Part shown: positions 32,888 through 39,893 of the stretch, piece after piece
How the letters are laid out: the number at the start of each line of letters is the position of its first letter
Numbering within the stretch: the stretch's first letter is position 1
Assembly: GCA_000437215.1 (NCBI GenBank)
Contig: FR898633.1
Span: 1 to 39,893, forward strand
DNA: 39,893 nucleotides
Direction: 5' to 3'
Source of the DNA: Clostridium sp. CAG:440
Lineage (GTDB): Bacteria; Bacillota; Clostridia; TANB77; CAG-508
Translations under genes and position numbers: made by a program
Notes under the pieces: model-generated
What the model saw: the letters and a program-made list of their open reading frames with translations, nothing else
What the model was told of the DNA's origin: nothing
Databases searched by the model: none

Positions 32888-33082
32888 TTAGTTATTACTT
32901 CCAAATAATAGCTTTATACTCCATAATCCTGATATTCCAACTAATATATAAATTATTTTGCTAATTACTGATGCTACACCAAAAATTGTATCAACTAAAT
33001 TAAAATTAAATATTCCAATTAGTCCCCAATTAATAGCACCTATAATAACTAAAATTAATGCTATAGTATCTATAACCTTCAT
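32888..33082 (-). CDS. DUF378 small membrane protein
   Basis: A 64-aa protein with two membrane segments (about 4-24 and 37-58). The family motif AINWGLIGIFNFNLVDTIFG is clear. DUF378 proteins (YuzA in Bacillus) are small membrane proteins of unknown role, common in Firmicutes. The ATG follows GGAGGT. It is a single gene, divergent from the CapA gene. Confidence 0.88.
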   Translation of the reverse strand: MKVIDTIALILVIIGAINWGLIGIFNFNLVDTIFGVASVISKIIYILVGISGLWSIKLLFGSNN

Positions 33083-33194
33083 TTTTTACCTCCAAAAAAT
33101 AATCTAATTATATTATTATATTTTTAATAAATTTTATTCATTATATTGAAAAAAATACTAATTAATGTTAATTTAAATAATGGAGGGGATTTAA

Positions 33195-34385
33195 TTGAAA
33201 AAATTTTCAATTTTTTTAATAATTATATTAATAATAGCAGAAATAATTTTTGGAATATATCTTTTTAATAATAAAAATAATAATTCTAATACAACAATTT
33301 CTGAAGCTGAAAATACTAATCAAACAAAAAATGTGCAAACTGAAGATAAATCATTTACATTAACCGCTCTTGGAGACATTTTATGCCATAATACACAATA
33401 TTGGGATGCACACAACACTTCTACAGATGAATATGATTTTTCTTACGTTTTTGAAGACATAAAAAAATATACTGAAAATTCTGATATAACAATAGCAAAC
33501 CTTGAAACAAGTTTTGCTGGTAAGGAAAGAGGTTATAGCAATTACCCAACTTTTAACAGTCCTGATAGTTTAGCAACAGCCTTAAAAGATATTGGTATAG
33601 ATATTATTACAACTGCTGGAAATCACTGCTTAGATATGGGATTTTCAGGTTTAAGTAAAACAATTGATGTTTTAGATAAAAATAATATTGAACACTTGGG
33701 TACATATAAAACAGAAGAAGAACAAAATAAAACATTTATAAAAGAAATTAATGGATTAAAAGTTGCATTTATAGATTACACATATGGTACAAATGGAATT
33801 CCAGTTCCAGAAGGAAAAAAATATTGTGTTAATTTAATTGATAAAGATTTAATAAAAAAACATATAAAAATGGCAAAAGATGAAAATGCAGACATAATTA
33901 TTGCGTCTATGCATTGGGGAACAGAATATAGAACAACAGCAAATGAAGAACAAAAAGAATTATCAAACTTTTTATTCCAAAATGGTGTGAATATAATTAT
34001 AGGTAATCATCCTCATGTAATAGAACCTTTCGAAACTCGTGAAGTTACAATGCCAGATGGCACTACAAAACAGTGCTTTGTGGCATATGCACTTGGAAAT
34101 TTTACAGCTGACCAAAATGCTATAAATACAAGAGATTCTATTATTTTAAATATGAAAATTACTAGAAAAGTAGATGGAACTATTTGTATAGATAATATAA
34201 ATTATGTGCCAATTTATATGTATAAAAATACATCTGTAAGTACACATAAATTTAAATTAATAGATTTAAATTCTGAAATAGAAACATACGAAAATGGAAC
34301 AAATAAATCAATTTCAAATACAACATATAATTTATTTAAAAAAGAATTATCTCAAATTAAAAAAATTCTAGGAGAAAATAATTAA
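33195..34385 (+). CDS. CapA family (PGA_cap) metallophosphatase-like protein
   Basis: A 396-aa protein with an N-terminal membrane anchor (residues 5-24), a short Asn/Thr-rich linker, and a calcineurin-like domain of the CapA/PGA_cap family. Motifs are LTALGDILCHN, NLETSFAG, TAGNHCLDMG, SMHWGTEY and IGNHPHVIEPFE, which supply the metal-binding Asp, Asn and His residues. Family members take part in poly-gamma-glutamate capsule or cell-surface polymer handling, but many isolated copies like this have unknown substrates. The TTG start at 33195 follows GGAGGGG. No capB/capC genes are near, so capsule synthesis is not implied. Confidence 0.85.
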   Translation: MKKFSIFLIIILIIAEIIFGIYLFNNKNNNSNTTISEAENTNQTKNVQTEDKSFTLTALGDILCHNTQYWDAHNTSTDEYDFSYVFEDIKKYTENSDITIANLETSFAGKERGYSNYPTFNSPDSLATALKDIGIDIITTAGNHCLDMGFSGLSKTIDVLDKNNIEHLGTYKTEEEQNKTFIKEINGLKVAFIDYTYGTNGIPVPEGKKYCVNLIDKDLIKKHIKMAKDENADIIIASMHWGTEYRTTANEEQKELSNFLFQNGVNIIIGNHPHVIEPFETREVTMPDGTTKQCFVAYALGNFTADQNAINTRDSIILNMKITRKVDGTICIDNINYVPIYMYKNTSVSTHKFKLIDLNSEIETYENGTNKSISNTTYNLFKKELSQIKKILGENN

Positions 34386-34387
34386 AT

Positions 34388-34422
34388 AAAAAAGATTTTA
34401 AGTTATACTTAAAATCTTTTTT
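34388..34422. terminator. Bidirectional terminator, CapA / CorA genes
   Basis: A perfect 15-bp stem on AAGATTTTAAG/CTTAAAATCTT is flanked by A and T runs. Confidence 0.85.
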
Positions 34423-34425
34423 ATT

Positions 34426-35379
34426 TTAGTCTAACATATCTTTTCTTTTTAACCACCATGTTACAAGTAATGTTAGAATTATAGAAACTCCAATCATAAT
34501 TATAAAACCAAATGGACTATTTTGAAATGGCAGACCAACATTCATTCCCCAAAAACTAGAAATCATTGTTGGAACAGCTAAAACAATAGTAATTGAAGTT
34601 AAAAATTTCATTACACCATTTAAATTATTAGATATTATAGAAGCATATGCATCCATTGTTCCATTTAAGATATCACTATAAATTTTTGCCATTTCTATAG
34701 CTTGTCTATTTTCTGTAATTGCATCTTCTAGTATTTCTTCATCTTCATCATATAATTTTATAATTTTCCCCCTCATTGTTTTTTCCATTACTAGCTCATT
34801 TGATTTTAATGAAGTTGTAAAATATACTAAACCTTTTTCTAAGTTTAATAATTTTAATAGCTCCTTATTTTTCATTGAATTTTTTAATATATATTCTGCA
34901 ATTTCTGTCTCTTTATTTATTTGCTTTAAATAGCTTAAAAAATATGAAGCATTTAAATATAAAATTTGAAATATAAATCTACTTTTTTTATAAGTTTGAA
35001 AATTCTTTATTCTTGTTTTTTCAAATGTACTAATTACCTTATTTTTCTTTAATGCAACAGTAATAAAAAAATCATCTCTTACAACAATCATTCCAAGTGG
35101 CATTGTTGTATAAATATCATTACCATCTTTTGTTTTTTCTATTATTGGAACATCTACAACAAATAATATTGTACCATCATCTTCCTCTATATCAATTCTT
35201 GCTTTTTCTTCAAAATCTAAAGAATCTCTAATAAAATCCTCTTGTATTTGTAAATTATCACATACTTTTTTTATTTCTTCCTCAGAGGGGTTCACTAAAT
35301 TAATCCAACTTCCTTTTTCAAATGTGTTTATTTCTTCAAATTTATTTGTATCTTTTCCTGTATTATATATTTTTAGCAC
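34426..35379 (-). CDS. CorA family divalent cation transporter
   Basis: A 317-aa protein with the CorA layout. A soluble alpha/beta N-terminal domain is followed by a long helix and two C-terminal membrane segments. The signature GMN lies in SFWGMNVGLPF, just after the first segment, and the tail ends WWLKRKDMLD. CorA proteins are homopentameric Mg2+ (or Co2+/Ni2+) channels. The chosen start is GTG 35379, five bases after GGGGGAG; the frame stays open further upstream without a ribosome site. Confidence 0.9.
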   Translation of the reverse strand: MLKIYNTGKDTNKFEEINTFEKGSWINLVNPSEEEIKKVCDNLQIQEDFIRDSLDFEEKARIDIEEDDGTILFVVDVPIIEKTKDGNDIYTTMPLGMIVVRDDFFITVALKKNKVISTFEKTRIKNFQTYKKSRFIFQILYLNASYFLSYLKQINKETEIAEYILKNSMKNKELLKLLNLEKGLVYFTTSLKSNELVMEKTMRGKIIKLYDEDEEILEDAITENRQAIEMAKIYSDILNGTMDAYASIISNNLNGVMKFLTSITIVLAVPTMISSFWGMNVGLPFQNSPFGFIIMIGVSIILTLLVTWWLKRKDMLD

Positions 35380-35470
35380 TTTTACTCCCCCTTTTTCCCA
35401 TATAATTATTTTAATTTGATTTATGATTTTTGTCAATATTTTATTTTTTTAACTTTTATAAAAAGGCATT

Positions 35471-35494
35471 AAAAAAGGTCACTAAAAAGTGACC
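35471..35494 (-). terminator. Terminator of the 142-aa orphan gene
   Basis: A perfect 7-bp stem GGTCACT/AGTGACC with a short A-rich loop is followed on the minus strand by TTTTTT. Confidence 0.8.
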
Positions 35495-35499
35495 ACATT

Positions 35500-35928
35500 T
35501 TAGTCTCCATTTCTTGCTGGATTATATGCATAAATAATCCTTCCATCTGGAGTTAAGGTTTTTATAACCGTTTGATTGTAAGAATAACCTTGTGTAATTA
35601 AAATTTGTTCATCTAAGTCTATTTTTATTTCTTGCATATAGCAATCCTTTATAATAAACCCTTCTTTTTCGTACATATTTCTTATTTTTTTTATGTACCA
35701 TCCACAGTTTCTTGGCATATATACATAATTCTTAAACCTGTAGTGACATATTTTCATTGCACCAAGCCGTTCAATCAAAAAGTCATCGGCAGACCCAACA
35801 TAACTATTAAATTGTTTTTGCAAATTGTGCTTTTGTATATATTTATATGCACTTTTGCAATGTCCTTCTGTCCCTGTACTTATATGACTGCCATCAGGGA
35901 AAATGAAACCTGTAGTTACTGGAAGCAT
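35500..35928 (-). CDS. 142-residue protein of unknown function
   Basis: I do not recognise this family. The protein is soluble-looking, with no signal or membrane segment, and has an aromatic-rich centre (CHYRFKNYVYMPRNCGWYIK). The C-terminal part has TPDGRIIYAYNPARNGD, and the N-terminus has GFIFPDGSHISTGTEGHC. The ATG at 35928 follows GGAGGGAAAAAA and the gene ends in a good terminator, so it is very likely expressed. The histidine and cysteine content of the N-terminal part (three His, four Cys overall) could suit metal binding, but no known motif is complete. It sits alone between CorA and tRNA-Lys. Confidence 0.7.
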   Translation of the reverse strand: MLPVTTGFIFPDGSHISTGTEGHCKSAYKYIQKHNLQKQFNSYVGSADDFLIERLGAMKICHYRFKNYVYMPRNCGWYIKKIRNMYEKEGFIIKDCYMQEIKIDLDEQILITQGYSYNQTVIKTLTPDGRIIYAYNPARNGD

Positions 35929-36046
35929 TTTTTTCCCTCCTTCAAAAATATTTTATATAATTATATAACAAAAGTATATTATTTTCAATATATAAATCGA
36001 AATAAAAGCATCAGTATTTGCTATATTAATATTGTAGTTTTATATA

Positions 36047-36083
36047 CAAAAAAACAACCTACAAGCTTTTTTGTTTATAGGTT
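36047..36083 (-). terminator. Terminator of tRNA-Lys
   Basis: On the minus strand, AACCTA pairs with TAGGTT around an A-rich loop and a GTTTTTTT tract follows. Confidence 0.6.
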
Positions 36084-36091
36084 ATTATAAT

Positions 36092-36167
36092 TGGTGCGCC
36101 ATAGAGGATTCGAACCTCCGACCATTTGATTAAGAGTCAACTGCTCTACCAACTGAGCTAATGGCGC
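36092..36167 (-). tRNA. tRNA-Lys (anticodon CTT)
   Basis: A 76-nt cloverleaf with encoded CCA. The acceptor GCGCCAT pairs with ATGGCGC, the anticodon loop is CTCTTAA, and the T-arm has GGTTCGAATCC. It reads AAG codons. Confidence 0.95.
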
Positions 36168-36184
36168 ATATATTAACTTATGTT

Positions 36185-36212
36185 ATTATACTACAAAAAT
36201 AATTTTTGTCAA
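36185..36212 (-). promoter_or_regulatory. Promoter of tRNA-Lys
   Basis: On the minus strand a consensus TTGACA (36207-36212), 16-base spacer and TATAAT (36185-36190) lie 18 bases before the tRNA. Confidence 0.75.
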
Positions 36213-36221
36213 TACCAGCTT

Positions 36222-36250
36222 AAAAGTCTCTTCAAAAAGAAGAGACTTTT
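36222..36250 (-). terminator. Terminator of the VanW gene
   Basis: A perfect 12-bp stem AAAAGTCTCTTC/GAAGAGACTTTT lies immediately after the stop codon. Confidence 0.85.
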
Positions 36251-36252
36251 AA

Positions 36253-38118
36253 CTAATTTTTATTACTTGCTTGTGTATTTGTTTTATTAGAACTTACATT
36301 TTGAGTATTATTTTTATTTTCAGTTTTATTAGAGTTTGAATTATTTACTGTAGTATTATTTTTTGTTTCAGGTGTAGTAGAAGATGGCTTTGTGGCTTCT
36401 GGATTTTTTTCTTGAGTTGTTTCCTTAGTTGTTGTTTCTGGAACTTTAGTTGTTTTCTTTGTTCCTCTTTTTACAATTCTTTGCATTGCATTATATGTAT
36501 CTTTTGATAATAAAGATTTTGAAACAACACTTCCATTTAAACTTTTTATAATGTAAGTTTCAGTTTGAAGTCCTGTTGCTCCTTTTTGAGTAACCACTTC
36601 TTGGCCTTCAGCCAAGCTTGCATCATCTATATACTTTGTTGTAACAGGAAGAGTTGCAATTGTTCTTGTTTCAAAAGAAACAGTATATTCTTGTTCTTCT
36701 TTAATTCCATATATTGAAACCGTTGCAATTCCATTTTGTACACCAGCATTTATTTTAACAGGGTATTTTCTTGAATTTTTAAATTTAAAATCTGTTAACC
36801 CATAAACAACTGTAGCATCCCTACCAGCAGGTAAATATGATGTTACAAATTGATGATTTCTTCTTTCAACTATTTCTAAATTTGACATAAGAACTGCATT
36901 ATACAATGTTGAAGAAATTTGGCAAATTCCTCCACCAAGACCATCAACAACTTGACCATTTGAATATATTTTTGCTTCTTTATATCCCGCAGCAATTGTT
37001 CTTTCACCTAATGTTTTATTATAAGAAAATGTCTCACCTGGCATTAAAACTGTTCCATTAATTTTTTGACATGCTATTCTTAAATTTGTTGTTCTGTCTG
37101 TAGCGCTTGCATCATATCTTGTTGTAAAAACAGCGAGCCTATCTGGAAATGCTTCAGAACCAATTTGGTCAATTGTCACCTTTGGTTTTGTAATAGTTAA
37201 TTTTATAGTATATTCATTTTTTTCTTCTTTTATTAACTCTTTTGCCTCATCTACATTAAAATCAACACCATTTACTTCTGGAAAAATTTCAAAAGGATCT
37301 TTAGTATAATATGCATCTTTTGCTTCTTTATAGACTTCTTCATGAATCTTATCTATATTAATTTCGTCTGGCTCTTTTTCCATAACATTTATTTCTATTA
37401 AATATTGATTATCATTTAAATCATTTAAATTCTTTTTTATTTTTTGAGTAGTATCATCAACATCAATTGCAACACCTTTTTGTCCTTTAGTAATAATCAA
37501 ATTATCATCTTCAATATAATAACTTGTTTCTTTAATTGCACCTGGTAAATTAGAACTTGCATCTTTTAAAGTTTGTTTTGTCACTTCTTCATTAATACTT
37601 AAATTAACATCAATATTCTTTTTTCCAATAAGAGTAAATAAAATGCTGTAATTATTAGTAAATATATTTCCATCTCTACCAACATTAAATGCATTTTCAA
37701 CTGCCGAATCTATATTAAAATTTACTTCAATTAATTCAGGATTAATTTGAGTCTCAAACTCCTGATATTTTAATGTTATTTCTTTTGATTTTTTTTCATT
37801 ATAAATGGTTTCCAATTTTCCTTTGGCTTCTTCCTTTGTCAAACCAGAAACTTCCACACCATTTATTGAAATTCCACTTATAATCTTATCATTGTTGATG
37901 TTTATAATAGCAAAAATAATTGAAAAAATAATAATTAATAATGCAATAATTATAGCCGAAATTATAATTTTTTTTCTGTTTTTATATTTTTTCTCTATTT
38001 TTTTATATTCCTTCTTTTCTTTTTCTATTTTGTCTTCATTTACATTAGATTCTTTGTTTTTTATATCTTCAGCATCTATAACTTTAACATCCTCTTTTTT
38101 TTCTTCTTGTTTTTGCAT
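36253..38118 (-). CDS. VanW family protein with G5 domain
   Basis: A 621-aa envelope protein. A lysine/glutamate-rich cytosolic tail (1-48) is followed by one membrane anchor (about 50-73). Two peptidoglycan-binding-4/YoaR-like repeats follow (about 80-300; ISINGVEVSGLTKEEA starts the first), then a VanW domain (about 335-465; MPGETFSYNKTLGER, GGGICQISSTLYNAVL, RNHQFVTSYLPAGRDAT), a G5-type domain (about 480-555) and a Thr/Asn/Lys-rich low-complexity tail. Such proteins are anchored in the cell wall and are thought to bind or modify peptidoglycan; direct vancomycin resistance is not implied. The ATG is preceded by AAGGGG. Confidence 0.9.
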   Translation of the reverse strand: MQKQEEKKEDVKVIDAEDIKNKESNVNEDKIEKEKKEYKKIEKKYKNRKKIIISAIIIALLIIIFSIIFAIININNDKIISGISINGVEVSGLTKEEAKGKLETIYNEKKSKEITLKYQEFETQINPELIEVNFNIDSAVENAFNVGRDGNIFTNNYSILFTLIGKKNIDVNLSINEEVTKQTLKDASSNLPGAIKETSYYIEDDNLIITKGQKGVAIDVDDTTQKIKKNLNDLNDNQYLIEINVMEKEPDEINIDKIHEEVYKEAKDAYYTKDPFEIFPEVNGVDFNVDEAKELIKEEKNEYTIKLTITKPKVTIDQIGSEAFPDRLAVFTTRYDASATDRTTNLRIACQKINGTVLMPGETFSYNKTLGERTIAAGYKEAKIYSNGQVVDGLGGGICQISSTLYNAVLMSNLEIVERRNHQFVTSYLPAGRDATVVYGLTDFKFKNSRKYPVKINAGVQNGIATVSIYGIKEEQEYTVSFETRTIATLPVTTKYIDDASLAEGQEVVTQKGATGLQTETYIIKSLNGSVVSKSLLSKDTYNAMQRIVKRGTKKTTKVPETTTKETTQEKNPEATKPSSTTPETKNNTTVNNSNSNKTENKNNTQNVSSNKTNTQASNKN

Positions 38119-38152
38119 AAAATAACCCCTTTATAATTTATTTTCATCTTTT

Positions 38153-38181
38153 ATATTATCATAAAGTATAATTTTTGACAA
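38153..38181 (-). promoter_or_regulatory. Promoter of the VanW gene
   Basis: On the minus strand TTGTCA (38176-38181) and TAATAT (38153-38158) are 17 bases apart. Confidence 0.6.
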
Positions 38182-38329
38182 TATTTTTACTAAATATTTA
38201 CCTAAAACTAAAAAAACTTTAAACCCTTGGTATATATGTATATTTTCGAATTATTTTTTATTTAATTTTATGTTTTTTATTTCAAATATATTACATTTAT
38301 AAAAATTTAAAAAAATTTTGAAAAAATAC

Positions 38330-38358
38330 TTGAACATTGTAGAAAATAATATTATAAT
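38330..38358 (+). promoter_or_regulatory. Promoter of the CBM gene
   Basis: TTGAAC (38330-38335), a 17-base spacer and TATAAT (38353-38358) lie 34 bases before the start. Confidence 0.65.
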
Positions 38359-38392
38359 GTAAAAAGCAAAAGATAAATAAGGAGAGAATTTT

Positions 38393-38857
38393 ATGGAACT
38401 TACTAAAAATATATTTTTTAACACAGATAAATTAGTAGAAAATAGCAATGTTAAAATATCATATACAGGTAAATTTTTTCAAGATAACTCTGAAAAAGTT
38501 TTTTTACATTATGGATTTGGTCAAAACTGGAATAATGTAAATGAAATAGAAATGCAAAAAACAGAATTAGGATTCCAAGCTGAAATAAATTTACTTGAAG
38601 GTGAATCATTTAATTTATGTTTTAAAAATGGAAATAATCAATGGGATAATAATAATGGTCAAAATTATATCTTCCCAATAGAAAAAGTTTCAACTGAATT
38701 GGTAGTTTTAGAAGACGAACCAGTTTCTTTAGGAACTGCAAAAAAATTAAGAAAATCATACTTATGGAGTAAAAAAATTCGTTTAGCAGTATATAAAATA
38801 ATAACATATCTTCCAAAAATAATATCAGGAAATTATAAAAGAAAAGTTACAGAATAA
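38393..38857 (+). CDS. Carbohydrate-binding (CBM25/53-like) protein without secretion signal
   Basis: A 154-aa protein. Residues about 18-100 resemble the CBM25/CBM53 starch-binding fold: ISYTGKFFQDNSEKVFLHYG, FGQNWNNV, and FCFKNGNNQWDNNNGQNY, read here as LCFKNG then WDNNNGQNYIF. The WDNNNGxNY element carries the sugar-stacking tryptophan. Residues 115-154 are a basic, partly amphipathic tail (KKLRKSYLWSKKIRLAVYK). There is no signal peptide and no linked catalytic domain, so it probably acts in the cytosol, perhaps on glycogen; this is inference. The ATG follows AAGGAGAG. Confidence 0.75.
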   Translation: MELTKNIFFNTDKLVENSNVKISYTGKFFQDNSEKVFLHYGFGQNWNNVNEIEMQKTELGFQAEINLLEGESFNLCFKNGNNQWDNNNGQNYIFPIEKVSTELVVLEDEPVSLGTAKKLRKSYLWSKKIRLAVYKIITYLPKIISGNYKRKVTE

Positions 38858-38860
38858 ATA

Positions 38861-38888
38861 AAAAAGTATCTATATAGATACTTTTTTT
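38861..38888. terminator. Bidirectional terminator, CBM / SDR genes
   Basis: A stem AAAAAGTATC/GATACTTTTT with loop TATATA has T runs on both strands. Confidence 0.85.
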
Positions 38889-38894
38889 ATTTTA

Positions 38895-39623
38895 TTAAAT
38901 TACCCATCCACCATTTATAGAAATTATTTGTCCTGTTGTAAAATTGTCATCTATTAACCAACATACACATTTTGCAATATCTTTTGGACTTCCAATTCTC
39001 CCTAATGGTGTATTTTCTTCTATTTGTTCTAATTCCTCTTTACTAAAATTTTTATTCATATCAGTGTTAATAGTTCCTGGTGCAATAGAATTTACTCTTA
39101 TATTAGATGGGCCTAATTCTTTTGCTAGTGCCTTTGTTAATCCATCCATCCCTGCTTTTGACACAGAGTAAATAACTTCTAATGATGCACCTACCATTGC
39201 CCAAATTGAAGAAATATTTATTATACATCCGGATTTTTCATGAACCATGCTTGGAATTACCTCTTGTGACATCATAAATGCAGAATACAAATTATTATTA
39301 ATTACTCTATTCCAATCATCATCTGTTTCATCTGTAAACATTTTATATTCTGATATCCCTGCATTATTTATTAAAATATCAATTTTTCCATATTTATTTA
39401 ATGCATATTCTACTAATTTATGTCCTTCTTCTCTTTTGGAAACATCTGCTTTAAAAATATCAATTTTTATATTTATTTTTTCTAACTCTTGTTTTAATTC
39501 TTTTGCCTGATTCTCTGATTTATTATAATTTGCAATTACTTTTACTCCATTTTTAGCTAAATGTATAGCTATTTCTTTTCCAATTCCACGAGATGCTCCT
39601 GTAACTATTGCTATTTTTTCCAT
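38895..39623 (-). CDS. SDR family reductase (FabG/YmfI-like)
   Basis: A 242-aa short-chain dehydrogenase. The nucleotide-binding motif is VTGASRGIGKE, NNAGIS follows, and the catalytic set is Ser in INISSIW, Tyr-x3-Lys in YSVSKAG and Asn in the NNLYSAF helix. It resembles both 3-oxoacyl-ACP reductase FabG and the EF-P 5-aminopentanone reductase YmfI; SGCIINISSIWAMVGASLEV and the isolated position, away from fatty-acid genes, slightly favour the YmfI group. The ATG at 39623 has AGGTGAGG at good distance; the GTG at 39632 lies inside that site. Confidence 0.85.
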   Translation of the reverse strand: MEKIAIVTGASRGIGKEIAIHLAKNGVKVIANYNKSENQAKELKQELEKINIKIDIFKADVSKREEGHKLVEYALNKYGKIDILINNAGISEYKMFTDETDDDWNRVINNNLYSAFMMSQEVIPSMVHEKSGCIINISSIWAMVGASLEVIYSVSKAGMDGLTKALAKELGPSNIRVNSIAPGTINTDMNKNFSKEELEQIEENTPLGRIGSPKDIAKCVCWLIDDNFTTGQIISINGGWVI

Positions 39624-39703
39624 ATTCCTCACCTTTATATAAATATTTTATATATAAAAAAAGCCAATAATTAAGCTTATCGCAAAACTACTGACCTTTA
39701 TTA

Positions 39704-39780
39704 TGGAGCCACTTCTCAGATTCGAACTGAGGACCCCCGCATTACAAGTGCGGTGCTCTGGCCAACTGAGCTAAAGTGGC
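39704..39780 (-). tRNA. tRNA-Thr (anticodon TGT)
   Basis: A 77-nt cloverleaf with encoded CCA. The acceptor GCCACTT pairs with AAGTGGC, the anticodon loop is CTTGTAA and the T-arm has AGTTCGAATCT. It lies five bases downstream of tRNA-Glu and is presumably co-transcribed with it. Confidence 0.95.
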
Positions 39781-39785
39781 AACTT

Positions 39786-39860
39786 TGGTGACCCGTACGG
39801 GAATCGAACCCATGTCTCCGCCGTGAAAGGGCGATGTCTTAACCGCTTGACCAACGGGCC
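39786..39860 (-). tRNA. tRNA-Glu (anticodon TTC)
   Basis: A 75-nt cloverleaf with encoded CCA. The acceptor GGCCCGT pairs with ACGGGTC (one G-T pair), the anticodon loop is CTTTCAC and the T-arm has GGTTCGATTCC. It is upstream of tRNA-Thr in a tRNA cluster that may continue past the window edge. Confidence 0.95.
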
Positions 39861-39893
39861 TTATAAAATTAAGAACTAAACAATATATTTCAA

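Noticed and set aside
36253..38118. Vancomycin-resistance determinant
   Set aside because: VanW/G5 proteins are common cell-wall proteins in Firmicutes, and no vanH, vanA or vanX homologue is nearby.

Overview
The window comes from a very AT-rich, low-GC Gram-positive bacterium, most likely an anaerobic gut-type member of the Clostridia. Supporting this are strong AGGAG ribosome sites, frequent TTG and GTG starts, sigma-A promoters of the TTGACA-17-TATAAT kind, tRNA genes with encoded CCA, and a typical Firmicutes gene set (MurI, Tex, a YkpA-like ABC-F ATPase, DUF378, VanW/G5, CapA, M18 aminopeptidase). Species cannot be named from the sequence alone.

Layout. 1-3392: a minus-strand GldA/F/G-like ABC transport operon, then the start of a YkvI-type membrane protein cut by the window edge. 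3567-9201: a GDT1-family cation transporter, tRNA-Arg(TCT), an M18 aminopeptidase, a frameshifted FAD/Rieske oxidoreductase, an HNH nuclease with a ParB-like tail, and murI. 9279-15237: a decayed integrative element in the 3' end of tRNA-Pro(TGG), bounded by 15-bp direct repeats. It carries a Fic-fold protein with an elaborate operator region, an excisionase-like protein, an HTH protein, an integrase with a large internal deletion, and four small cargo genes (methyltransferase, pyrophosphatase-VOC fusion, acetyltransferase, alpha/beta hydrolase). 15480-18628: tRNA-Arg(ACG), an unusual adenosine-deaminase/SLOG-like fusion, and a guanine deaminase. 18732-21186: an M23 peptidase, a 52-residue orphan protein with a palindromic operator, and a frameshifted HtrA protease.

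21347-28790 is the most interesting block. A single-module NRPS (C-A-T-reductase, predicted to release an N-acylated, threonine-like amino aldehyde or alcohol) is followed after 3 nt by a membrane sensor histidine kinase, and then by a REC-HD-GYP response regulator whose promoter closely matches the NRPS promoter. This suggests a small-molecule synthesis, sensing and c-di-GMP signalling circuit. That function is inference.

28855-39893: ordinary housekeeping and envelope genes: tex, an ABC-F protein, DUF378, CapA, CorA, an orphan protein, tRNA-Lys(CTT), VanW/G5, a cytosolic starch-type carbohydrate-binding protein, an SDR reductase, and tRNA-Thr(TGT) and tRNA-Glu(TTC). Most transcription units end in strong hairpins, often shared by convergent genes.
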